A stretch of DNA of 64,000 bases, taken from contig CAVSDJ010000007.1 of the NCBI GenBank assembly GCA_963726785.1, positions 2,108,001 to 2,172,000 on the forward strand, in the 5' to 3' direction. Below the pieces are notes generated by a model. That model was given only the letters and a program-made list of their open reading frames with translations, was not told the DNA's origin and did not search any database. The position numbers were made by a program, and so were the translations under genes. The stretch comes from DATEKX01 sp963726785. Lineage in GTDB: Bacteria > Acidobacteriota > Blastocatellia > UBA7656. This document shows positions 53,093 to 61,150 of this stretch, one piece after another (the first letter of the stretch is position 1; every line of letters begins with the position of its first letter).

Positions 53093-54352
53093 ATGATTGA
53101 TCTGAGGTTTAGTCACGTATCTAAGGAATATAGAATCCGGCAAGTGGCGGAGCGGGAAGGCTCGCGCGATGGATTTGCGCACAGGCTCAAAAACCTGCGG
53201 CGGCGCGCGAAACAATTCTGGGCGCTCAAAGATGTGAGCTTCGAGGTGAGTCGAGGTGAAGCTCTCGGCATCATCGGGCACAACGGAGCGGGAAAGAGCA
53301 CAGTGTTAAAGTTACTGTCGAAGATCACCGCGCCAAGCTCCGGCGAGATTATGATCAACGGCAAGCTTTCAGCCCTTATAGAAGTCGGCTCAGGGTTTCA
53401 TCCTGAGCTTACAGGGCGCGAGAACGTTTACTTGAGCGGCTCGATCCTCGGAATGCGCCGCCGCGAGATCGCAAAGAAGCTTGATAGCATAATTGATTTC
53501 GCAGGCGTTCGTCAGTTCATTGACACGCCGGTCAAACGGTACTCTTCGGGCATGTATGTGCGGTTGGGGTTTTCTATCGCCGCTCACCTGCACCCCGACA
53601 TCCTGCTGCTTGATGAAGTGCTCGCCGTCGGCGACGCGGCTTTTCAGGCCAAGTGCTTCAAACGAATCGGCGAATTGAAAGAGAGCGGGACGACTATAGT
53701 CTTCATCTCGCATGACCTGAGTGCGGTTGAGTTCCTTTGCGACCGCGCGCTGCTGTTGAGTAACGGCGAGATAGTGGCTAACGGCTGGCCGCGCGATGTA
53801 ATCACTCAATACGAACGAGCCGCGAATTGGGAGTTGATGCCTCGTACATCGGATGCGGAGAGGTGTGATTCTCGCAAGCTTGCAGATATAACCGGACTTG
53901 CGTTCTATGATGATGAAGGGCGCGAATCCTTTCACGCCTGCACCGGCAGCCCGCTCGTGGCGCGACTTGAATTTTCTGTAAGCGAGCCTGTTGCCGATGT
54001 TGTTTTTGAAATCTTCTTTTATTCGCAGGAGGGCAAGTTTCACTGCCAGTACTCGACCTCTCTAAGCGGCGAGCAGATCGATCTCGCTCAGGGAATAGGC
54101 GCGGTCGAGTTTTGGTGCGCTGAGCTTGGGTTGCAACCCGGCCTTTATTACGCCGACGCCACCCTTAAACGGCGCGCAGAAAACGAAGAGATTGACTGGC
54201 AATTACGGCGCGCAGTTCTTCGCGTTGATCCGGGCAAGAGCGTCCTCGGAAACTTTTACGCGCCGCACGAATGGCGAATCATGCATTACAACCAGATGAC
54301 GCCCGCGCCCTTAACGGGTTTTATGAACTTAAATCGGAGTTGCGATGAGTAA
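53093..54352 (+). CDS. wzt: ABC transporter ATP-binding protein with carbohydrate-binding C-terminus (Wzt-like)
   Basis: Protein of 419 residues from ATG 53093, preceded by AGGA; a much longer reading into the permease gene is spurious. Walker A GHNGAGKSTVLKLL (about residue 60), an SSGMYVRLGFSIAAHLHPD signature, Walker B ILLLDEVLAVGD and the switch histidine in VFISHD. The extra domain from about residue 260 (ITGLAFYDDEGRE, QGIGAVEFWCAELGLQPGLYYAD) is a jelly-roll like that of Wzt, which recognises a chain-terminating group on the glycan. The locus therefore probably exports a chain capped by a specific modification, and the methyltransferase-like genes downstream are candidates for that step. 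Confidence 0.9.
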   Translation: MIDLRFSHVSKEYRIRQVAEREGSRDGFAHRLKNLRRRAKQFWALKDVSFEVSRGEALGIIGHNGAGKSTVLKLLSKITAPSSGEIMINGKLSALIEVGSGFHPELTGRENVYLSGSILGMRRREIAKKLDSIIDFAGVRQFIDTPVKRYSSGMYVRLGFSIAAHLHPDILLLDEVLAVGDAAFQAKCFKRIGELKESGTTIVFISHDLSAVEFLCDRALLLSNGEIVANGWPRDVITQYERAANWELMPRTSDAERCDSRKLADITGLAFYDDEGRESFHACTGSPLVARLEFSVSEPVADVVFEIFFYSQEGKFHCQYSTSLSGEQIDLAQGIGAVEFWCAELGLQPGLYYADATLKRRAENEEIDWQLRRAVLRVDPGKSVLGNFYAPHEWRIMHYNQMTPAPLTGFMNLNRSCDE

Positions 54353-54434
54353 ACAGCAGTAAGTACTGAATCATACTTTATTCGCCTTTAAGACAACTGG
54401 AACTGCTCTGCACTGAGCGACGCGGTAAACGATT

Positions 54435-55370
54435 ATGACAAAGCTGCCTCTAGTGTCAGTAATAATACCTTGCTACAACCAGGGCCGATACCTTGGCGAT
54501 GCAATAGAGAGTGTGCTTAGACAGAGCTACCGGCGGCTCGAAATAATCGTAGTTGATGACGGCTCTACCGATGATAGCTCGCAAGTCGCTCGGAAGTATT
54601 CAGATGTCAAATTGATAAAGCAGGGGAATCGCGGATTGTCACGGGCGCGCAATGCTGGCCTTGAAGCAAGCCGGGGAGATTATCTGGTTTTCCTGGATGC
54701 AGACGACCGTTTGCTTCCCGGTGCGGTTGAAGCAGGACTTAATTGTTTGGACTGTCGCCCTGACTGCGCTTTTGTCTATGGCCGTTACAGGTTAATCAAG
54801 CCGGATGGCGTTCCAATGTCGTCTTTGCAAGGACGATGCCCGAAAGAAGAGCCGTTCCTGGATATGTTGCGCTCGAACTACATCGGAATGCACGCGACGG
54901 TGATGTATCGCCGCACGGTCTTTGATTCAGTTGAATCCTTCGATGCATCCATCACTGCTTGCGAAGATTATGATCTATACCTTCGCATCACCAGAAATTT
55001 CCCGATCTATTGTTATGGCGAGTTGGTGGCAGAGTATCGCCAGCACAACTCGAACATGAGTTATGACGCCGGTCTGATGCTGAAGACTTCGCTGTGCGTG
55101 CTTGGCTCGCAACGGAAATTCATCAGAGGAAACAAGCAAGCTCTGGAAGCTTATAAGGCAGGGATACGAAACTGGCAGGAGTATTATGGCAAAAAGCTAT
55201 TGAAAGTTGTGCGCTCCGGTGTGGAAGCGCGCGAATGGAAGAAAGTCCTGAAAGGACTATACACACTTCTTCGATATTACCCGCGTGGCGTTGCAAACAA
55301 AGCCGGTAAAAAAATAAAAGAAATAGCTACGCGCGCCCCGAAAATGTTTTCAACAGGGATGTCCCGATAA
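54435..55370 (+). CDS. Family 2 glycosyltransferase
   Basis: GT2 enzyme of 311 residues: PLVSVIIPCYNQGRYLGDAIESVL, VVDDGSTDDSS, GLSRARNAGLEASRGDYLVFLDADDRLLPG and CEDYDLYLRITRNFP. After the GT-A fold it has about 90 residues ending LLRYYPRGVANKAGKKIKE, shared with the paralogue at 60161. Inverting transferase for an NDP-sugar of unknown type. Confidence 0.87.
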   Translation: MTKLPLVSVIIPCYNQGRYLGDAIESVLRQSYRRLEIIVVDDGSTDDSSQVARKYSDVKLIKQGNRGLSRARNAGLEASRGDYLVFLDADDRLLPGAVEAGLNCLDCRPDCAFVYGRYRLIKPDGVPMSSLQGRCPKEEPFLDMLRSNYIGMHATVMYRRTVFDSVESFDASITACEDYDLYLRITRNFPIYCYGELVAEYRQHNSNMSYDAGLMLKTSLCVLGSQRKFIRGNKQALEAYKAGIRNWQEYYGKKLLKVVRSGVEAREWKKVLKGLYTLLRYYPRGVANKAGKKIKEIATRAPKMFSTGMSR

Positions 55371-55444
55371 AAGTGGGGGATAGGAGAATTGGTCTATGTC
55401 TGTAAATGCGCCCTGACGATATTGTCTAAAAGGAAGAACGCTGT

Positions 55445-55801
55445 ATGGCAAAAGAATTTGAGATAACGGTAATAATCAGCACATACAATCGGAGCGAGAT
55501 GCTAGCGGGAGCAATTGAGAGTGTGCTTGAGCAGGAGAGCGAAGGGGTGAGGTACGAAGTGATAGTCGTCGACAACAACTCTTCGGACAGGACGAGAGAG
55601 GTGGTCGAGGGCTACGTCGAGCGAGGGCAGGAGAACCTGCGATACGTGTTCGAGGGGAAGCAGGGGGTGTCGTATGCGCGGAACACGGGGATAGCGGAAG
55701 CGAGAGCAGAGGTCATCGCGTTTGCGGATGACGACGTGCGAGTAGCAAAGGATTGGGTAGCGAAGATCAAGCGCGCATTCGATCTTCATCCTGAGATTGA
55801 T
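55445..55801 (+). repeat. Near-identical 5' segment of twin GT2 genes, copy 1
   Basis: Direct repeat of 56522-56878. It begins exactly at the start codon and ends near the codon for residue 119. Differences are mostly third-position changes, and the codons end in G far more often than in the downstream half. Confidence 0.9.
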
Positions 55802-56503
55802 TTTTTAGGCGGAAAGATTTTACCGCGATGGGAGAATGGGCCGCCGGAATGGCTGACGCGCGATCACTGGTGGGCGCTCGCGCTACTGGATTACGGAGAT
55901 GAGTCTTTCTATGTGAATGCCGATAATCCCTTGTGCCTGCCCACGGCTAATGCTTCGTTTCGCCGTGATGTGTTCAAGCGGTTCGGCCTCTTCTCGCCTG
56001 ATTTTTCAGGGAGAGAAGATCACGAATTCCTCCTTCGATTGTGGCAGGCAGGCAGTTGCGGCATCTATGCTCCGACCATAGTCGTCATTGCAGAAGTGCA
56101 ACCTGAGCGATTGAAGAAAGGCTATCACCGCAGGTGGAACACCGCGACCGGCAAATTCAATTCGCTGATGCGCCTGAATGAAATCATGGGGCCGGATGGT
56201 CGTATTGTCGGAGAACCGAATGATGCCGTGACGCTGTTCGGCGTGCCCGGCTTCGTATATCGCGGCCTGTTTAATAAGAGCTTCGGCTGGGCCTGGGCAA
56301 CTCTGCTAAGTCGCAAGGCCGCGTCGCAGCGCAACAAAAATTCCGTTTGGTATTTGATCGGCTATATAAGCAAGCGATACGAACAGCACACTGCGCAACG
56401 AAAACATTCGGGCATTTCAGAAATCGGGGCGTTCATAAAAGCCTTATGGCGCAAGAAATTTAATCGAAACGAGCGGCGGCAAGCTTTCACAGGCCGCAGT
56501 TGA
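55445..56503 (+). CDS. Family 2 glycosyltransferase (pair member 1)
   Basis: GT2 enzyme of 352 residues. ITVIISTYNRSEMLAGAIES, VVDNNSSDRTREVV, GVSYARNTGIAEARAEVIAFADDDVRVAKDW, then WENGPPEWLTRDHWWALALLDYG and GREDHEFLLRLWQAG. The first 357 bp are nearly identical to the start of the next gene (about seven differences by eye); beyond that the two proteins diverge strongly. AAGGAAG precedes the ATG. The acceptor-side half probably gives a different specificity from its twin. Confidence 0.88.
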   Translation: MAKEFEITVIISTYNRSEMLAGAIESVLEQESEGVRYEVIVVDNNSSDRTREVVEGYVERGQENLRYVFEGKQGVSYARNTGIAEARAEVIAFADDDVRVAKDWVAKIKRAFDLHPEIDFLGGKILPRWENGPPEWLTRDHWWALALLDYGDESFYVNADNPLCLPTANASFRRDVFKRFGLFSPDFSGREDHEFLLRLWQAGSCGIYAPTIVVIAEVQPERLKKGYHRRWNTATGKFNSLMRLNEIMGPDGRIVGEPNDAVTLFGVPGFVYRGLFNKSFGWAWATLLSRKAASQRNKNSVWYLIGYISKRYEQHTAQRKHSGISEIGAFIKALWRKKFNRNERRQAFTGRS

Positions 56504-56521
56504 TTGAGTGATAAAAAGCCT

Positions 56522-56878
56522 ATGGCAAAAGAATTTGAAATAACGGTAATAATCAGCACATACAATCGGAGCGAGATGCTAGCGGGAGCGATTGAGAGCG
56601 TGCTTGAGCAGGAGAGCGAAGGGGTGAGGTACGAAGTGATAGTCGTCGACAACAACTCTTCGGACAGGACGAGAGAGGTGGTCGAGGGCTACGTCGAGCG
56701 AGGGCAGGAGAACCTGCGATACGTGTTCGAGGGGAAGCAGGGGGTGTCGTATGCGAGGAACACGGGGATAGCGGAAGCGAGAGCAGAGGTCATCGCGTTT
56801 GCGGATGACGACGTGCGAGTAGCAAAGGATTGGGTGGCTAAGATCAAGCGCGCATTCGATCTTCATCCTGAGGTTGAT
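56522..56878 (+). repeat. Near-identical 5' segment of twin GT2 genes, copy 2
   Basis: Second copy of the 357-bp segment at 55445-55801. Similarity drops sharply after the codon for residue 119 and reappears only in short stretches, such as the one coding for WLTRDHW. Confidence 0.9.
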
Positions 56879-57559
56879 TGCATCGGTGGCAAAGTCCTGC
56901 CCGAATGGAAGAGCGCCCCGCCCCGATGGCTGACGCGCGATCACTGGATGCCGCTTGCGCTTCAAGATTACGGCGACGAGCCGGTTTCTATAAGCGCAGA
57001 CAACAAGCTCTGTTTGGTAAGCGCCAATCTGGCATTTCGCTCGGAGGCGTTTGAAGAGACGGGGCTGTTTGAGCCTGACTTGCAGCGGGTCAAAAATAGC
57101 ATTGGCTCGATGGAAGATGCGGAACTGTTAGAGCGGTTTTGGCGAACCGGGCGAAAGTCGTTGTATGTTCCTGACTTGGTAGTCATCACGGATGTGCCAG
57201 CCGAGCGCATGACAAAAAACTATCATCGCAGATGGCACACAGGGCATGGTTACTTCTTTGCGATCATGCGGTCAGAAGCGATGGAGCGATCTTCAAGCCG
57301 GTTGTTTGATGTTCCCGCGCATCTTTACAGGCAAGCCATCGCAGACACAGCAGCGTGGTTTAAATGCCTTCTGTTTGGCAAACGCGAGCGCGCATTCACT
57401 CACGAAATCGGCATCCGGTTCTTTTGGGGATTCTTTCGCAAGCGAAGGCACGATTTCCTTTCCGTTGCGCAACACGGCACTCTGCGCGAAATTTTCGCAT
57501 TCGTCCGTTTGCTTTTTTCAAAGAAAGATTATCGCGGTATGTCGAAAGAGATAGGTTGA
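56522..57559 (+). CDS. Family 2 glycosyltransferase (pair member 2)
   Basis: GT2 enzyme of 345 residues from ATG 56522, matching the start of its twin; TTG 56504 would add six residues. The nucleotide-binding half is nearly identical to the gene at 55445. The second half differs: KSAPPRWLTRDHWMPLALQDYG, MEDAELLERFWRTGRKSLYV and AERMTKNYHRRWHTGHGYF. It has the same general fold and probably a different acceptor. Confidence 0.87.
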   Translation: MAKEFEITVIISTYNRSEMLAGAIESVLEQESEGVRYEVIVVDNNSSDRTREVVEGYVERGQENLRYVFEGKQGVSYARNTGIAEARAEVIAFADDDVRVAKDWVAKIKRAFDLHPEVDCIGGKVLPEWKSAPPRWLTRDHWMPLALQDYGDEPVSISADNKLCLVSANLAFRSEAFEETGLFEPDLQRVKNSIGSMEDAELLERFWRTGRKSLYVPDLVVITDVPAERMTKNYHRRWHTGHGYFFAIMRSEAMERSSSRLFDVPAHLYRQAIADTAAWFKCLLFGKRERAFTHEIGIRFFWGFFRKRRHDFLSVAQHGTLREIFAFVRLLFSKKDYRGMSKEIG

Positions 57560-57566
57560 GGCACTG

Positions 57567-58922
57567 ATGTTGGCACGGGAGAGATTAAAACAACGATCCA
57601 TATTTTTCTCTTCGGAAGAGGTGACCTTCCACCCGCATTCATTCGCTGATGATGCCGGGAGGCTCTTCTGGTTAAACGATCAATTGTGTCGCGGCATTTA
57701 TCCTGAGCATGCTTCATTTTTTGCGCGATTGTTCCGCGAGGGCGTTATAGAAGACCTGATCGAGCAGGGGTTGCTCATAGAGACCGAGCCGACTGATCTA
57801 AGCGTGAACGGATTTTCGATGATTCTCAAGCATCACCGCATCCCGTTTATCTCATACCCGCAGGAATGGTGCGCTGCAATGCTTAAGGACGCTGCGCTCA
57901 ATATTATCAATCTCACGATAGAGCTTGCCGAGCGCGATCTCATATTGAAAGACGCTCATCCATGGAATGTTTTGTTTGATGCTTGCAAGCCGATTTATGT
58001 GGATGTGACTTCGATTGCGCCTCAGAACAGTGAGTCGAACTGGTCGGCATATGATGAGTTTTGCAGGTTCTGTTATTACCCGCTGATTCTGATGTCGCAC
58101 GGGCAAGAACGCATCGCGCGCACGCTTTTGCCTGAATACGAGGGCGTGACGAGATCAGACTTTCTGACAGTAATGCGCGGCTCCGGCCCGTCACGGCTCG
58201 TTTTATCTAAGCTGCTCAGGCGAGGTTTGAAAGCTATTAAATCTACATTCAGGAAAGAGGCGAGCGGGCGCAAGTCCAGGCTGGCTTTCTTGAAGCAAAT
58301 AAAGCGAGACATCGAAAACATCCAATCGCCTTCATACGAAAGGAAGCACGACGAGCGACATAATGAATCAATAACGTCGTTGTCATCTCAATCCGAGTGG
58401 ACGCCGCAGCAGCGAACTCTGCACAAGGTGTTCAACGAATTGCGACCCGATTCAGTGTTGGACTTGAGCCGGGGCGCAACCTGGACTTCCACATTGCCAG
58501 CCCTGATGGGATGCAGCGTAGTTTCTGCTGATGCAGATCCGTCGCGCGCTACAACAATCTACGAGACGGCGCGGAACCAGAGCTTGCCGATTCTGCCATT
58601 GATAGTTGATTTTATTAAGCCCACGCCGTCCGTTGGTTACTCCGACCATTATTCTATCGCCGCAATCGAGCGGTTGAAGTGCGACATGGTATTAGCTCTG
58701 GGTCTGGCGCATAAAATTGCTCTTGAGAATCACTTTGATTTCGACCTGATTGTCGAAGGGCTGTCTTCATTCTCGAAACGATGGCTTGTTGTTGAATTCG
58801 TCCGGCGCGAGGGCCAGGGCAGGCTCGATGATTTCATAAGGGCGCTTCTTAAACGTTTTCGCGATGTGAGAGTCCTATCTTCCGGCGAAGAGCCGCGCGC
58901 GTTGCTGTTATGCGAGAAGTAG
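57567..58922 (+). CDS. Two-domain protein: kinase-like N-terminus and methyltransferase-like C-terminus
   Basis: Protein of 451 residues not firmly assigned. Around residue 128, KDAHPWNVLFD followed by YVDVTSI looks like the DxHxxN catalytic loop and downstream Asp of aminoglycoside phosphotransferase-type kinases, but no clear ATP-binding P-loop or lysine is visible before it. From about residue 297 (SVLDLSRGATWTST, VVSADADPSRATTIYE, CDMVLALGLAHKIAL) the fold resembles a SAM-dependent methyltransferase with an altered glycine-rich loop. Similar two-part proteins occur in nodulation and polysaccharide loci (NoeA-like). It could cap or methylate/phosphorylate the glycan recognised by the Wzt-like protein. 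Confidence 0.7.
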   Translation: MLARERLKQRSIFFSSEEVTFHPHSFADDAGRLFWLNDQLCRGIYPEHASFFARLFREGVIEDLIEQGLLIETEPTDLSVNGFSMILKHHRIPFISYPQEWCAAMLKDAALNIINLTIELAERDLILKDAHPWNVLFDACKPIYVDVTSIAPQNSESNWSAYDEFCRFCYYPLILMSHGQERIARTLLPEYEGVTRSDFLTVMRGSGPSRLVLSKLLRRGLKAIKSTFRKEASGRKSRLAFLKQIKRDIENIQSPSYERKHDERHNESITSLSSQSEWTPQQRTLHKVFNELRPDSVLDLSRGATWTSTLPALMGCSVVSADADPSRATTIYETARNQSLPILPLIVDFIKPTPSVGYSDHYSIAAIERLKCDMVLALGLAHKIALENHFDFDLIVEGLSSFSKRWLVVEFVRREGQGRLDDFIRALLKRFRDVRVLSSGEEPRALLLCEK

Positions 58923-58936
58923 CTGTCGAGGGAGCG

Positions 58937-59641
58937 ATGAAAAACAAGCCGCTAGTGACAGTAATAACGATTTTCCTGAACGCTGAGAGGTTCCTGGAAG
59001 AAGCAATCGAAAGCGTGGTTGGGCAGAGCTACAGCGAATGGGAGTTGCTGCTCGTAGACGACGGCTCGACCGACAACAGCACGCAAATAGCGCTCAGATA
59101 CGCGAATCAATATCCGCAACATGTGCGTTACCTTCAGCACGCGGGGCATGAGAATAAAGGCATAAGCGCGTCTCAGAATCTCGGTATAGGCGAGGCTAAA
59201 GGAAAATACATAGCTTTTCTAGATGCTGATGATGTATGGCTGCCTGAGAAGCTCAAGCAGCAAGTGGCGATTCTCGAAGCTCACGCCGAAGCCGTGATGA
59301 TTTATGGGCGCACACGGTATTGGTATAGCTGGACGGGAAAGGCTGAGGACACCCGGCGTGATTTATTGATAGAGCCTGGCGTGCGGCCTGATTCTTTGAT
59401 TAGCCCGCCAGAGTTGCTCGTTGGCTTCTTGCGACAAGATCTGCCCGTCCCCTGCCCCTCTGACATAATGGTTCGACGGGATAAAGTAATTGACGTAGGC
59501 GGATTTGAAGCTGACTTTCGCCGGATATTTACCGATAAGGTATTTTATGCAAAGGTGTGTCTCAGGTGGCCTGTGTATGTATCGGGCAAGTGTTGGGATC
59601 GCTACCGCCGACACCCTGACACAGTTGGAAGCGCGCGGTGA
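58937..59641 (+). CDS. Truncated family 2 glycosyltransferase (probably decayed)
   Basis: 234 residues from ATG 58937 after GAGGGAG; an upstream start at 58910 overlaps the previous gene. The GT-A core is complete (VTVITIFLNAERFLEEAIES, LLVDDGSTDNST, FLDADDVWLPEKL) and resembles the N-terminus of the fusion protein at 61151. It stops at YRRHPDTVGSAR, where the paralogue continues for another 80 residues or more. Past the stop, other frames still code for matching pieces (AGLYDPL, then RRMYLIWVES, up to about 59705), so several frameshifts have cut the C-terminus. Confidence 0.75.
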   Translation: MKNKPLVTVITIFLNAERFLEEAIESVVGQSYSEWELLLVDDGSTDNSTQIALRYANQYPQHVRYLQHAGHENKGISASQNLGIGEAKGKYIAFLDADDVWLPEKLKQQVAILEAHAEAVMIYGRTRYWYSWTGKAEDTRRDLLIEPGVRPDSLISPPELLVGFLRQDLPVPCPSDIMVRRDKVIDVGGFEADFRRIFTDKVFYAKVCLRWPVYVSGKCWDRYRRHPDTVGSAR

Positions 59642-59769
59642 AGGCAGGGCTGTACGATCCGCTAATCCCAATCTTCGCCGCATGTATCTGATCTGGGTAG
59701 AGAGTACCTATTGCAGAAGGGTGAAACCGAGAGGTCGGTGGCGGCAGCGCTTACTTCCTTCTGAGGGTT

Positions 59770-60141
59770 GAAAGGTTCCTCGTTAAGTAGGCAATCGAAA
59801 GGTTCGTGGCCGGTCAAAGCTGGTTTAAGTATCGCAAGCATCCAGACTCTGCCGTCTCTGTTGTGAAAAAGAGAGGGCAGTTGCGGCCAGCGCGTCTTAC
59901 CTATCTCAACTGGTTAGAAACGTATCTTGAAAAGCAGGGAATCGAAAACAGCGAAGTCGCTCTCAACGATGCGCGATGGAAATGTCGTCACCCGAAACTG
60001 TTTCGCCTGATAGAGCATGTGAAATATCGCGCGTTGATCGCAGGAGAATTATTAAGGTCAATAGCGCGGCAAACGCTTCCTGCCTTTGTGCAACGCAGGT
60101 TGCGCACACGCCTGGAAAATCGAGCCGGGGAGTCACGCTGA
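59770..60141 (+). pseudogene. Internally deleted GT2 remnant
   Basis: One frame reads ERFL, then a stop codon, then AIER and VAGQS (N-terminal GT2 motif ERFLEEAIES...GQS), and passes at once into WFKYRKHPDS...RLTYLNWLETYL...VKYRALIAGELLRSIARQTLP, the C-terminal tail of the same family (compare 61151). About 190 codons between these parts are missing. This is a second copy with the catalytic core deleted, no longer functional. Confidence 0.72.
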
Positions 60142-60160
60142 CTAAGGAGCCATTCGGGTC

Positions 60161-61144
60161 ATGAGGAATCCAGATTTAGTGTCGGTCATCATTCCGTGTT
60201 ACAACCAGGCCCATTTTTTGGGCGAAGCGATTGAGAGCGTCTTCAAGCAAACTTATCCGCATTATGAAATCATTGTTGTGGATGATGGCTCGACAGATCA
60301 AACTGCGAATGTAGCGGCAGGCTTTGAGCGCGTGTGCTGCTTGAGCCAAAAAAATCGCGGCCTCGCTGCTGCTCGCAATATGGGATTGGAAGCGAGCAAA
60401 GGCAGCTACATAGTTTTTCTCGACGCGGACGATAGACTGCTTCCGAATGCTTTGCGAGACGGCATTAAGTCTCTAAACTCGCACCCTGAATGCGCGTTTG
60501 TCTATGGGCACGTGCAGTTGATATCGGCCAATGGTTTGCCTCTTCCGACTCCGCGACAGGTTGACCCGCAAGGCGATCATTATTTAGAACTGCTGCGCCA
60601 CAACTACATCTGGACTGCGGGCGCGGTGATCTATTGCCGGGGAGTCTTTGATTTCGTTACGGATTTCAATCCCTTAATTAACGCTTCGGCGGATTTCGAT
60701 CTCAATGCTCGAATCATTCGGCTTTTCCCGATTTGCTGCAGCGACAGCGTAGCGCTCGAATATCGCAGGCACGACGAAAGTATGAGCCGCAACTTTGCCG
60801 AGATGTTGAAAGCGGCTGTAATCGCGCGGCGTTTGCAGCGGGAATATGTTTCAGGCAACAGGCAATACGAAGAAGCTCTGCAAACCGGAATACGCATCGT
60901 GCAGGAAGATTATGGTGAAAAGCTATTTAATCAGGCACGCGGGTTTATGCGCGAGCATAAATGGAGCCGGGCAATATCCGGGCTGCTGAGGCTTCTCCGG
61001 TACTATCCGCAGGGCGTCGTCAAACACGCTTTCCGAAAGTTACAGCACACTCACAGTACGGCGAGCGGTAGCGAGCGGGTAAGCTCAAGACGCGACCCGC
61101 TCGCTACAGTTACCGATGCATCGCATACACTCAATTGTAAATAG
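60161..61144 (+). CDS. Family 2 glycosyltransferase
   Basis: GT2 enzyme of 327 residues, paralogue of 54435: LVSVIIPCYNQAHFLGEAIESVF, VVDDGSTDQTANV, FLDADDRLLPNAL and SADFDLNARIIRLFP. The conserved tail ends near LLRYYPQGVVKHAFRKL. The last 25 residues (from about GSERVSSRR) are encoded by DNA that includes a palindrome (61068-61107), so the natural end has probably been altered by an inserted element. AAGGAG lies upstream. Confidence 0.86.
   Translation: MRNPDLVSVIIPCYNQAHFLGEAIESVFKQTYPHYEIIVVDDGSTDQTANVAAGFERVCCLSQKNRGLAAARNMGLEASKGSYIVFLDADDRLLPNALRDGIKSLNSHPECAFVYGHVQLISANGLPLPTPRQVDPQGDHYLELLRHNYIWTAGAVIYCRGVFDFVTDFNPLINASADFDLNARIIRLFPICCSDSVALEYRRHDESMSRNFAEMLKAAVIARRLQREYVSGNRQYEEALQTGIRIVQEDYGEKLFNQARGFMREHKWSRAISGLLRLLRYYPQGVVKHAFRKLQHTHSTASGSERVSSRRDPLATVTDASHTLNCK
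61068..61107. repeat. Palindromic GTAGCGAGCGGGT element in a coding end
   Basis: Perfect 13-bp inverted repeat (61068-61080 and 61095-61107) with a 14-base loop, located inside the 3' end of the GT2 gene. It is a different family from the other palindromes of the window. Confidence 0.8.
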
Positions 61145-61150
61145 CTATAA

